This document shows, in pieces, positions 33,089 through 44,093 of a DNA stretch of 64,000 nucleotides. Under the pieces are notes generated by a model that saw nothing but the letters and a program-made list of their open reading frames with translations, was not told the origin of the DNA and searched no databases. How positions within the stretch are numbered: position 1 is the first letter of the stretch; each line of letters starts with the position of its first letter. The DNA is from Petunia secreta (lineage: Eukaryota; Streptophyta; Magnoliopsida; Solanales; Solanaceae), in NCBI GenBank assembly GCA_029990175.1, contig JARKIP010000023.1:19053501-19117500 (forward strand), given 5' to 3'. The translations under genes were made by a program, and so were the position numbers.

Positions 33089-36000
33089 TCAGAGAACTGG
33101 AGTATTTGTGCATGAGGTTCTATCATGTCCTCTATTTTTGCATCGACTATATTTGGTTGATTTGACTCGTACAGACTCAGCAATTGAGATGTATCTCTTT
33201 GTTTTCCCTCTGCCTCGTTGTATTTTGACATAAGGAGTTTCTATCCTTTGGGTTTTCACGGTATCTGGTACATTCCAAGAGCTCTTGTGCCCTATCATAT
33301 TCACCTCACCTTGATATGCGTTTAACCAAAAGTTTCGTGAATACCATTTTTAGCAGAACTTATATTTCACCAGGCGTCTTTTCTCAATGCATACAATTGC
33401 ATGTACACATGGGAGTTCACTAGTCTGGAATTCAAGACAGTCGCACGTCCTATTCTTTAAGTCGACGTTGAAGCTTTTTCCTTCATCTTTCACATTGAAT
33501 GTTGTTGTACCTGTTGGAAATACATATTTGAAATAAAAATTAATAACTTTTGTAAGTCAGTACAGATGGTATTTAAATCGGCTATTACTAATTCAGATCA
33601 AGAGTACAATTCTAATGGACTGATTGAAATTCAAATCATATGGACGAAGTTCAAGGATTGAATTCCCCTACTTGAACTTCCTTACTGTTATTGACTGAAG
33701 TTCTATTAACAAGTACTGAACTCCTCTCAGTGCCTTATGTACGAAAGTTCTACCCTCAAGGGTTGAACCCCCTCTCCTCTTTTTTTCCTGAAGTTCTATC
33801 CACAGTTATTGAACTTCTCTACCCCCTATAATGTGAAGTTCTATCCACATGGATTGAACTCCCCTCCTACCTCCTTATGATATGAAATTCTCTATCCACT
33901 GGGATTGAAATCCTCCACCCATATGATATGAAGTTCTATCCAAAGACATAAATAAGATATATAAGTGATGCAAGGGGAAGAACAAGTCCTGAATTTCAGT
34001 CTACTTGGACTAATCTTCAGCCTTCCTTGTCTGTATTTTTAGACATTATTAGAATTACATATTTCAGTCTACTTACAGTCAATTTTGGTGCGAGTCTAGT
34101 GCTCTATACTTACATTTATTGTGAAGGCCAGCTGAATCTTCTTGTTCATTTCATCTTCTGCCCACCTTGATAAGCTATGAAAAGTCTCTTAAGCAGTAGT
34201 TCTTCTTTCACAAAACCATTTCTGCTTCTTAACTATGATTAAATCCAAAAGGCTTAAAATGGGCAACTCTCTTGCTTCAAGTAATGCAGAATTCATCGAC
34301 TCAACCATATTTGTTGTAAGCATATCATATCGATGCCTCGGTGAGTAAGATCTAGCCCATCTTTCATGTGGTTTTTCCATTATGTATTTGAATGTGTTTC
34401 TATCCATTCACTCTAAATGTGACATGAACTTATGAAAGTCTTCACGCTTACAAGCTCTTGCAGCAGTTTGAAACAGACTTATCATTGTGGTTCACGTTCT
34501 TTTGGTTTAGGTTCTTTTCAAAGTGGTAGATGCATATACCATGGTGGCTATCAAGTAAACTTGTGCAATTCCATGCGTAATTGATTTGTTTCTGTCTGAC
34601 AGAAACACCAATTCAGCACGAGTACCTATTGTCTTTTGCAGCTCGGTGAAGAACCAAGTGTAAGCTTCATTATTTCCAGAGTCTGCAATCCCATAAGCTA
34701 GAGGGAACAGTTGATTATTTGTATCTTTTGCTATAGCAATGATGAGAACACCTATATATTTCGCCTTCAGAAATGTTGCGTCTATCGCTAAGACTGGTCG
34801 ACAATATCTCTAACCGTTTATTGATGGCTTGAAAGAAACAAACATATACATAAACCCGAAACGTTTTAACATAGGACAAAGTTAATTCTTAAAAAGTTTT
34901 GAATTTCATATAGGCATTGAATTCTTTTTTGAGAAATGTTTACCGATTAAGACTGTCTATCTTTATGTTAGTGTGCGAGCTTGGATTTCTCTGTTTCAGC
35001 ACATATAAGTATGAAGGGATGAGATGATAATGCTCATCAGGCCGTCCCCTAATCAATACGTTTGCTGCTTGAATTGAACGCCATGCCTTGTGATATCCTA
35101 TTTCAACCCCCATGTATTTTTTCATTTCGTTGACGATAAATGCTGGTCTAACTTTAGTTCTGTTGTCTCGGATGTTTTTGAGAAAGTATTCACTTATCAA
35201 TATTGATGTGGCATATTTTTTATCAGCCTTCTTAATGTCAACGAAGCATTAATGTATATTCTAAAACTTAATTACCTTAAATAGTGATGAATCTTTTATC
35301 CTTCTGGCACGAATGTTCCAATCACAGTTGGGATCGATGCATTTCATTTCATATCTCGTTCTATTTGATCTAATAACCTTGAACTCAAAATGTTCCTTGA
35401 TTGCCATCTTGACAAAACACTTCATCATGGTTTCCTTGTTGTCAAATGTTGAGCATGCTGCTACATCTTTTGATGATACATCTTCTGTTAATATCATCGC
35501 TGGAGATTGTTTCTTTTTTACCCTGGACATTTTCCTTTTGCTCTTGGCAGCCGATGTGCTATGAGCGCATTCAATTGTTGGCGCTGGTGACTGATATTTA
35601 GTATTATTTGTTTGTAGTGTCTCAATAATGCCAGGTGTTTCAATTGCTAGATTGCAGTCGATTTGCATTATAAAGTCCCCTTCTTCGTATGGAAGCTCTA
35701 TGCACGGATTCTAATTCTCTTCAATTGCTTGATTGCAGTCGATCTGCATTATCAAGTTCCCCTCTTCATGTGGAACCTCTGTACATGGAGTTTGATTCTG
35801 TAGCTTGTCAATCACAAAACGACTATTCTTGGAAAACAGATCATTCTTCAACAAGTGCATACATGTCCTGAGTTCTTCTTTTTTAGTTACAAGCATTCCT
35901 TTGCTCGAATCCATTCTAATATCAAACCATATATTCACAGCTTCGGTGAAATGTGTTGCTTCGTAAATCTTGTCCATAAAAGTTCTGAATTCGATCATTT

Positions 36001-36151
36001 CGTTAACAAGTAGAAGTTTTGTTTCATGATCCAAGTAGTTGTAATCTTTTGTCCAATTCCCATTGAAAGCAATAATGAAACAAACTGTAGACATTCTGTA
36101 TTGAATGAGTAAACCAAAATAAAATAATGTGTTAGTAGGGAAAGTTTTCAT
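33089..36151 (-). pseudogene. MuDR-type MULE transposase, decayed
   Basis: The minus-strand N-terminal block (36151-35261) has CFIIAFNGNWTKDYNYLD, then the MuDR DNA-binding region MAIKEHFEFKVIRSNRTRYE and CIDPNCDWNIRARRIKDSSL. Next exon (about 35240-34928): NIRDNRTKVRPAFIVNEMKK and RGRPDEHYHLIPSYL. The catalytic exon (about 34880-34114) keeps DDE-type residues: VLAIDATFLKAKYIGVLIIA (D), VFLSDRNKSITHG (D), NMVESMNSALLEARE (E). The last exon (33510-33089) has the SWIM zinc finger CDCLEFQTSELPCVH and a CCHC knuckle, CSRCKNRGHDRTSC without its first Cys (read YSRCKNRG). The intron 33511-34113 has canonical GTAAGT and CAACAG and is filled with the palindromic repeat. In-frame stops (one at 35711, several at 34.1-34.8 kb) make it inactive. 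It would cut and join the element's termini. Confidence 0.85.
33590..33970. repeat. palindromic array, segment 6, in a transposase intron
   Basis: Units such as GAAGTTCTATCCACATGGATT and GAACTCCCCTCC, confined between the splice donor at 34113 and the acceptor at 33511 (minus strand). Confidence 0.85.
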
Positions 36152-37510
36152 ATGTACTTAAGTTCTATCTATGCAGTCCTGAAGCTGAATCTATTAAAAT
36201 GTTCAGTCTATATGGTCCTGAACTTATATCCATAAGGCTCTCCCACTATGGATCTGAAGTTCAGTCTTAATGGACTTAAGTTCTATCCATAAGGATTGAA
36301 CTAAGTTCTATCTATATGGCGCTGAACTTCTATCCATAGGTACTTAAGTTTTATGCATAAGGATTGAACTAAGTTCTATCCATAAGGCCGTTGAAAGCTC
36401 CACCCCCTGTGGATTGAAGTTCAGTTCATATGGACTTAAGTTCTATCCATAAGGATTGAACTAAGTTCTATCTATATGGCTCTGTGTTGAAAGCTCTCTC
36501 CCTAAATTCAGTTTATAAATGAACTTTTCAGGACTTAAGCAATTAAGTTCAGTCTTAATTAACTGAATTTAGTTCAACTTCAGTTCGATACTTCACGTGA
36601 CAATGACGATAAGTAACCGCCAAGTCCTGAGGTTGCTTTTTTCAATTTATAAATGAACTTTCATTCCTTAAGCACTGAAGTTCAGTCTTAATGGACTTAA
36701 GTTCTAACCATAAGAATTGAACTAAGTTCTATCTATATGGCGCTGAACTTCTATCCGTAAGGCTGTTTGAATGCTCTCCCCCTATGGATTTGAAGTTCAG
36801 TCTATATGGACTTAAGTTTTATGCATAAGGATTGAACTAAGTTTTATCCATAAGGCCGTTGAAAGCTTCATCCCATGTGGATTGATATTCAGTTCATATG
36901 GACTTAAGTTCTATTCATAAGGATTGAACTAAGTTCTATCTATATGGCCCTTTGTTGAAAGCTCTCTCCCTAAATTCAGTTTATAAATGAACTTTTCAGG
37001 ACTTAAGCAATGAAGTTTAGTCTTAATTAACCGAATTTAGTTCAACTTAAGTTCGATACTTCACGTGACAATGGCGATAAGTAATCACCAAGTCTTGAGG
37101 TTGCTTTTTCAGTTTATAAATGAACTTTCAATCCTTAAGTATTGAAGTTTCAGTCTTAATGAACTGAATTTAGTTCAACCTCGGTGCTAGTGTGCTGATA
37201 CTTCACACGACAATGGCAATAAGTAATCGCCAAGTCCTGAGGTTGCTATTTCAGTTTATAAATGAACTTTCATGACTTAAGCACTGAAGTTCAACCGTCA
37301 ACGTCTCATCGAGGTATTAAAACTACTAAAATTTAATCGAATTTATGTGAAATTCAGTCTCGATTGATTGAATTTAGTTCCTCAGCTAGTTTTTCACTAT
37401 ATATTTGAATATACACGCCTTAAAAACCGAAGTTCAGGCGTCGACGTCTCATTAAGGTATTAAAACTGCTTAATTTTAAACGAATTTCTCTGAAATTCAG
37501 TTCACATGGA
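36150..37510. repeat. palindromic array, segment 7, upstream of transposase
   Basis: The longest segment. It has TTAAGTTCTATCCATAAGG and GGATTGAACTAAGTTCTATC units, organised into a higher-order block of roughly 450-500 bp that repeats: GTTCGATACTTCACGTGACA recurs at about 36580 and 37050, and TGATACTTCACACGACAATG at about 37195. It occupies the presumed promoter and leader of the minus-strand transposase. Confidence 0.85.
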
Positions 37511-37831
37511 TTAAACTCAGTTCAAATTATAACGTAAAATACTCACAATTTTTAAGCAAAACTGGTGAAGAAAATTGAAAAGCGAAATTGGTGAAGAGAA
37601 TTCGGCAGCAGCAGCACATGAATAGAGAAGTGAGAGATGAAGGGAAATAACGAACTGTGTTGTTTACATATGAACCGGGGGTAATTTAGCCTTTTTTCTT
37701 TTTTCATTTATGGTGGGTGTAATGTAAGTGGCCACAAAGTAAATATTTTGGTATTAGTGGACTTTGCTCAAAGATCAGTGCCAAAAGTGGCCTTTTGTGC
37801 ACTTCGCCCCACATAAGTTGATGCATAAAAT

Positions 37832-38330
37832 TTCATTACGTGCCCTTTATAGTGACTGGTTTTGAAAATTTTCACCTGTTTAACAATACTTTTATAAAAT
37901 ACTCTTTAATGGACCGAAGTCAACACTTCAAGTTACCATATTGCAAGTGTTACCTTTTAAAGGGAGGACATGGATGAGAGTCATTATAAGATTTATAGGG
38001 GTATTGTCATCTGAAATTTATTCTTTAAACTTAGCGGGGGCTTTTGAAGGGGAGCCTTGGAACAACTGGTAGAATTGTCTTTGTGTGATATATAGATCAT
38101 GGGTTTAAGCCTTGGAAACAGCCACTGATGTTTGCATTAGGTTAGGCTGCATACATCACACCCCTTGTGGTGGGGCCCTTTCCTAGACCCTTCGTGAACG
38201 CGGGATGCTTTGTGCTCCGGGCTGCCCTTAGCGTGGGCATTTTTGCTAAACCATTGATATATGGGGGCAAAAAGGCAAACCATTGTCTATGGTGTCATAT
38301 TTATGCAAATAGGCCAAGATAATGATATTG
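37832..38330. mobile_element. family B foldback element, copy 2
   Basis: It starts AAAATTTCATTACGTGCCCT and ends GCTAAACCATTGATATATGG, then AAACCATTGTCTATGGTGTC, matching the other family B ends. Internal AACACTTCAAGTTACCATAT and GCAAGTGTTACC units are few, because a SINE occupies much of the interior. It lies 20 bp outside the right MULE terminus. Confidence 0.65.
38049..38230 (+). mobile_element. Au-type tRNA-derived SINE
   Basis: It starts GGGGAGCCTTGGAACAACTG (A-box region CTTGGAACAACTGG) with the B box GGGTTTAAGCCTTGG. It continues AAACAGCC, GGTTAGGCTGCATACATCAC and CCCTTGTGGTGGGGCCC, and ends GCTCCGGGCTGCCCTT. This is the Au SINE pattern found across many angiosperms, including Solanaceae. 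The flanks CTTAGCGGGGGCTTTTG and CTTAGCGTGGGCATTTTTG form an imperfect target-site duplication. A poly(A) tail is not expected, because Au elements end in short T runs. Confidence 0.9.
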
Positions 38331-38335
38331 CAAAA

Positions 38336-38800
38336 AATTTCACTAGGCGCCCTCCATAAGGAGTGATTTTGCAAAATTGCCCGCGTTAAGCAATATTTTA
38401 GCAAAATACTCTAATTTAGCCAGGAGGCAAGACTTCAAGGCAAAAATTTGTAATTATTGGCATGGGGCCAAGACTTCAAGGGCAAGTGTAATTTTGTCAA
38501 TACTTCAAGTTATATGGCGAAAATGCAGAAAAAGACTGAAAGGGGCAAGGCCAAGACTTACGACCAACTGCTGCAAGTATTGCCTTTTGCCAACACTTGA
38601 AGAGATAAGTGTTGAAAAGCAGAGAGGGGTTAAATGCAAGTATTGGCCCTGACCCAAAAATTTGACAGGGGCATTTCTATCCAGATTGTTTCATCAAACT
38701 CAATAGAGGCATCTTTGCGAAGCCACTGGTAGTGCAGACAAAAAGACAAACAATTGCTTATGGTGTTATATTTCTGCAAATCGGCCATGCCATTATTGCC
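38336..38800. mobile_element. family B foldback element, copy 3
   Basis: It starts AAAATTTCACTAGGCGCCCT and ends AAGCCACTGGTAGTGCAGAC, then AACAATTGCTTATGGTGTTA. The interior has GGCAAGACTTCAAGGCAAAA, GGGGCCAAGACTTCAAGGGC and AGTATTGCCTTTTGCC units. It is head-to-tail with copy 2, with almost no spacer. The 91-codon frame at 38377-38652 is the repeat read through. Confidence 0.65.
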
Positions 38801-41323
38801 CACCAAACAAGGCACAATTTTAGGAAAGCCCACCACTTGAATAGGTCCAATTCCATCGAAAAAAGCGTGGAAATGACACTAGTTAGCCACTTTGAAGGGC
38901 TGTGTTTTACGTTTAGTTCAAAACTTCATGTAATGAAATTAAATCTTTAGTTCAAAATTTTAGGATAAATAACTACGGGTTAAAGTATTCATATTTGCAT
39001 TAAAGAGTGGCTAATTCCACACACCACACGAACAAAGCAATTAATTACAAACAATTGCACCTAACTGGTGTCTTACAATTGAGTGATTGTATTACACAAA
39101 AGAATTTCATAAAATTTGTTGCTTCATATCATTGAGCCCCACTGTCATCTTAAGCTACAAACATCTTAATTTATGGCCCAAAAACTGAAAATCAAGGCCG
39201 GTTGTACAAGTAAAAGCAAGATTTCTCTATAAAATGGATGCAAATGGTAATAGTAAGAAGAATTTTTTTTTGCCTTTGTTTGGGCATATTGACTCCACTT
39301 GGTAAACTACCGTTCGAACTGTGACTTTTTCAATACGTGATCGTTCCCCTAAGGTAAGTTAAGATTCACATAATAGTCTTGCTAGTGTAATCTTCTCCTT
39401 TTTTGTACAAAAAAGCATTTCTAACCTTTGCACCAATGTATTTAATTATTAGGTTCTATGTCACAATTTTTTTCATTCCACTCGCTATTGCGCTCGTATA
39501 GAATATTATGACTACGAATATGATCTACCCTCACTAGATAGCAAATGGACCATTTAATTGCCAGCTCCGTTAATTTTAGTTTATTTTCCTTTTCCTTAGC
39601 ATTTTGGAGTTGACAATTTCTCATAAAACTTAGGCAGAACTCCAACCAAAACTCGCCAAAGCCCACATATAGGTATAGAATTTCCAACGGTGTTATTATA
39701 GTTTTTCTTTGGAATATTATTGTGCTCGTTCTCCAATAATCTAGTAGCAAAGACACTAGTAAAAGGACTATACTGTAGAAATATACGAGTGAGAGCAACA
39801 ATTTACAGTATCCATATTCGATGAAAAACAGAGTTGTTGCCAGATTGTTCATTCGTGCATATGTTTTATTGCAATTTTAGAAAGTTTCTAACTGGACGGT
39901 CAGTTCCCTTGGGAAAGTAATACATTCGACATTACTCCATTTGAATTGTCTGTTACAAATTCACACGTCAAACTATTCGACGTACTAGCTATTATCAGCA
40001 TTATCCTACTCCTTTTAGCAAATTTAACTGGACATTGCGAAACCAATTGGGCAATGCTGCGGGTGTTTCATTTTATTTGATAGTGTTAGAGTACACATAT
40101 TTAAGATGTTACTTTAACTTGTATAACAAAATAATGATGGAGAATATTAATGAAGTAGTGTAAAACATATGTACTTAACTAACATCACATCACGTGTATA
40201 AAAACAGAATGACATCAATTATTTTGAAAGTCTCAAAATATAAAGAGTGTTATATAAACTGTGATTGTCAAGTGATCCATAATGGTAAGCGTTTATCTTT
40301 CGACAAGTTTTAAGAGAGATTTGGCTTAATTATAATTTCTCCACACGACCATCACGAATATAAATTACTGCCAACAAATTTATTATTTGGACCAATCGCT
40401 AGATTTTGGCTTCGTAAAATGCCCTAACTCAAGGACAAAATATTTGTCAATTTTAGGCAAATAACGACAGCCAATAGTCTATTTTGTGTGACTTGGTTAG
40501 AATAATCTGAAGCACGTAACAATAAAATGCTTATGATATATCACGTCGGCATATATATTTGTAAGTGACACCTTCATATACACTGGTAATCAAGAGTTCG
40601 TCAACACAAGTAAATCGACCAATCAAAGGTCCCATGATGCATCATTAATTAGTGCATGCATTATCTTCCCATTGTTGCTCCCACAGCTGTATTTTGTCTA
40701 GTGAGATATTTCCATATAGTTATGAACAAACTAGATTAAGATTACTGTTATATGCATCAAAACAGAACTGATGGTACAACTATATGCCCTAAATCATTAG
40801 TAGGAAATGTCATAAAAAAACGTATAATAACAATTGTCCGAACAAAGTAATTACAATAGCACTTCCCCGCCCGTAACTCCTCATCGAGTTTTCATGAGTA
40901 AACTTTGATAGAATTAACTTATTGGCCAGAAGAACAACGCTAATGAAAAATTACAGTATCGGTTTTCATGATATTATGCATGGACAATGTATTTTTGGCC
41001 ACAACCACAAGATAAGAGGAGATGTGTGTCTTAAAATATTGAGAGGCGATAGTGATTTTTAAAGATACTTCACATTTTTGTCCATTTTAACAAAAGAATC
41101 TCGGCAAGTATATATGATTTGATGATGACATATGCGCTCTTGCCGACATGAACCTTAACGAAAGTGTCTAATATTGTTATTGTTAGAACTTAAAATCAGA
41201 TTTTAGATATAACATTTGATTAAATTGATATTAGGTCAAAAGCAATATTAATATTCTTAAGATTTAAATATTTCCTACTCTTCCACTACTCCATTATATA
41301 GATAAAATGGCAAGGAATAATAG
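38801..41323. other. intergenic; one hydrophobic ORF of doubtful status
   Basis: AT-rich DNA. A minus-strand frame of 136 codons at 39442-39852 starts MNNLATTLFFIEYGYC, with a hydrophobic stretch (LVYFYSIVLLLVSLLLDYW) that could span a membrane and a polar tail. I recognise no family and see no supporting context, so it may be chance. Nothing else was identified up to the LTR element. Confidence 0.35.
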
Positions 41324-41984
41324 TGACACGACCCAAAATCCGGTTAGGCCGTGCGGGCACCCGACATCCTTCTCTATACCCGTCAGGCGAACCCTTACCA
41401 ATTAAATTAGGCAAATAAATATAATTCAATTCATTAATAAGAACAAGACCTAAAAAAAACACTGACATACTGATACCTCTAAGTTGTACAAAAGAAATTA
41501 CAGCTGACTACCCAACATACTAGGTTTAGGGTTGTCCAGACCAGACACCTAAGAGTACAAAAGAAGACAAATACCTCCTGAAGGGAGCAAACTGCAACTG
41601 AAATGATAACCAATAAACTGGTGGCCATCGGAAATAAAAGCTGGCTCACCCTGACAGCTGAAGTCGTCTACGCTCCTTCACAACGTGGCGAACTCAATCC
41701 TGAAGCGAACCTGCCGAAACGAAATAGATAGACAAGAAACAAACAACAAACAAGGGTGAGTCAAAATGACTCAATAAGTGGAGCAGACTAGCCACCTCAA
41801 AGAATAGGACAGGTAGCCAGGGAGAAGAAATAGATAAACCAAATTTCTCTTATTTAAATTATATAAGGCAGAGCCAGATAACAACCGACCACATGTATGA
41901 AACCATAAACTCATCAACAACCAGGAACGTAAAATAACCAAAATATATAGGTATCCCGAACACATCAGCAATCAGAAATACATC

Positions 41985-42190
41985 CTGTTGCGGCGTGCAA
42001 CCCGATCCATATATTCATCCTGTTGCGGCGTGCAACCCAATCCATATATTTATACTGTAGCGGTGTGCAACATGATCCGTATATTTATACCGTTACGGCG
42101 TGCAACCCGATCCATATATTTATACTGTCGCGGCGTGAATCCCGATCCATATATTTATACCGTTGCGGCATGCAACCCGATCCCCGCAAT
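41985..42190. repeat. 35-bp tandem repeat in the LTR
   Basis: Six imperfect units of about 35 bp built on TGTTGCGGCGTGCAACCCGA followed by TCCATATATTTAT. The core GTTGC...GCAAC is a small palindrome. The same array is at 48005-48210 in the other LTR. Confidence 0.9.
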
Positions 42191-42354
42191 CCAGAATACG
42201 AGCCAGAAATATATAGGCAAACTGAGATATGTCCACGATATAGTATACATACCGCATACATAAAACACAACACAGTACACACAATAGTCAGTATGCGGTG
42301 CAATGAGATGGGATGAATGTTGTACGATGCAATGCATTCACATGTGCCAAATAG

Positions 42355-42700
42355 ATGGAGCGGAATCCTCCTGCTCCGGGGGCGGAATCCTCCTACCCTC
42401 AATATGATGCAATGGAGCGGAATCCTCCTGCTCCGAGGGCGGAATCCTCCTACCCTCAATATGATGCAATGGAGCGGAATCCTCCTGCTCCGAGGGCGGA
42501 ATCCTCCTACCCTCAATATGATGCAATGGAGCGGAATCCTCCTGCTCCGAAGGCGGAATCCTCCTACCCTCAATATGATGCAATGGAGCGGAATCCTCCT
42601 GCTCCGAGGGCGGAATCCTCCTACCCTCAATATGATGCAATGGAGCGGAATCCTCCTGCTCCGAGGGCGGAATCCTCCTACCCTCAATATGATGCAATGT
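42355..42700. repeat. 57-bp tandem repeat in the LTR
   Basis: Six units of 57 bp beginning ATGGAGCGGAATCCTCCTGC. Because 57 is divisible by 3 and the unit lacks stops in several frames, it produces long open frames on both strands (for example a 19-residue unit MERNPPAPRAESSYPQYDA), which I regard as non-coding. An identical array lies at 48375-48720. Confidence 0.92.
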
Positions 42701-44080
42701 GCATACGAATGCAACATGATGCAATAATAACTCATCACCAGCGCGGGACTCTCATCGACAGCTGGAAAGTATATACCAACTCACAACCAAAGTACAATAC
42801 TCAGATTCTCAATGCAATACCAATAACAGGACATAATATATAATATAGAATATAAATCCAAAGCTAAGGCGTAATGAGTACGCCTATCGGCAGCTACACA
42901 CGTAAGGAACACGTGGTAGAAAATCCACGAGGCCAAGTGCCTCCAAAGAAATGGATATAAACACTTACCTCTCTCAAAAGTTAGCATTGCGACCAACAAC
43001 CGCGTTATTTTTTGAATTCATTGCCAAACGATCCCACTGTGATCAATAAGCAGAAAAATATATCACATTAGGCTAAAGGCTTCATTCCTCACATCTTAGG
43101 GCAATCCAGGTAGGAACCTGATACCCTATTCGCATACGCAATACGCAGGCCAGGCCTATATACAGGGTTTAAGGCCACCTAACGAAATCCCAAATAAATT
43201 ATATTTATAAGTTGCCCATAACTCACTGAGCACGAATACATAATCAATTTCATTATCGGGGTCCATTTGACCCTTTAAACTATCAATTTACGTCATTAGG
43301 GCGATGTCTAATATTCCTATTTTTACCGCAAAAATATATTTAAACACACGTAATAAACTCAAATACTATATTAGGATCATTACCTGAATGTTTCAGGGTG
43401 AAAATTCTACTTTTTTCCGGCCCTTTTTCCTATTTTCTGATATTTTTTCCTCTGCTGCTTTTCCTTTTCTATTTCTGTCTTTGTGCTTCCCGTGATCTAT
43501 CAATTAAGCTTTTTGCTTAATTGTCCACCGCCTAACTCATTTTTGTCTTTTTCTCTCTCTTTTTTTTTTTGTTTTTTTTTTAATTTTATCTTTTTTTCTT
43601 AACGAAAATTAAAACGGTACTCTACGATATTTGAAATAATCCCAACTTTTGCATACGAGTTATACAAAATATATGTAACATACTCGCAAAGGCGGATCTC
43701 AAATTGGATTCCCGAAACTCAAGATGCGAATTTAAATAGAAAAAGTCAAATTATTTAACGTTCGGCATTTTAGCGGAAACTAGTCGAACAACATCGAAAT
43801 TCACTTTCGAAAGTTTACAAAAATCACAAATAATCATACGAACCTAACGGCGCTTTCGGATTTCGAATCGGAGCTCATTCGGCAAAAAACCGAGCTCGAA
43901 AATCTCTTTTTAATATTTATCGCCAATAAAAACTGAAGCCTTATACCGATGCCTATCAAACGAGGTCTGATTCAGCTCAAATTTTACAGACAGGTCCTAA
44001 TGGATATTACGAGTATTTTAAAATTACCGGCATGCCAATCGGAGTCCTAACTTCCGAAACGACTGACCGAGGTCGTTTTA

Positions 44081-44093
44081 TTCTCCTCCACTT
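44081..44093 (-). promoter_or_regulatory. polypurine tract of the gag-only element
   Basis: The minus strand reads AAGTGGAGGAGAA directly before the 3' LTR. It confirms minus orientation and the LTR edge. Confidence 0.8.

Larger units (their letters stand above)
17968..37811. mobile_element. large composite Mutator-like element (MULE)
   Basis: The left terminus (GGGGGCTAGTTTTGACACTG at 17968) and the right terminus, read in reverse from 37811 (GGGGCGAAGTGCACAAAAGG), show similar layouts: (G)GGCCACT(A/T)TT motifs, then CTAAATTACCCC at 18087-18098 and, inverted, at 37678-37689. These lie 119 and 122 bp from the ends, indicating inverted repeats of about 130 bp. No clean 9-bp target duplication is visible. 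Inside are a decayed DUF1985-type gene and a B3-like fragment on the plus strand, a decayed MuDR transposase on the minus strand, seven arrays of GGATTGAACTT-type repeats, and a 6.2-kb chromovirus insertion. Without that insertion it is about 13.7 kb. MULEs carrying DUF1985/Ulp1 genes are known in plants. The B3 segment and the arrays are what look unusual. Confidence 0.75.
41324..44080 (-). repeat. 3' LTR of the gag-only element
   Basis: 2757 bp. On the plus strand it starts TGACACGACCCAAAATCC and ends GAGGTCGTTTTA, where the partner LTR has the expected GTTTCA. It contains two tandem arrays (annotated separately). Differences from the partner LTR are scattered substitutions plus a length difference in a T run near 43560. 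Confidence 0.92.

Noticed and set aside
32896..33165. 89-codon plus-strand ORF overlapping the transposase end
   Set aside because: It is largely antisense to the SWIM/CCHC exon tail of the transposase and shows no features of its own.
18510..37510. Short, regularly repeated palindromic units reminiscent of a CRISPR array
   Set aside because: Units are diverged and abut one another without unique spacers of constant length, no cas genes are present, and the context is a eukaryotic transposon with introns.
39442..39852. 136-codon hydrophobic minus-strand ORF
   Set aside because: No recognised family, intron signals or neighbouring gene context. Kept only as a comment in the intergenic entry.
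42085..42843. Overlapping long ORFs on both strands (up to 217 codons), duplicated at 48105-48863
   Set aside because: They are a stop-free reading of a 57-bp tandem repeat within LTRs, with no domain and no codon preference visible.
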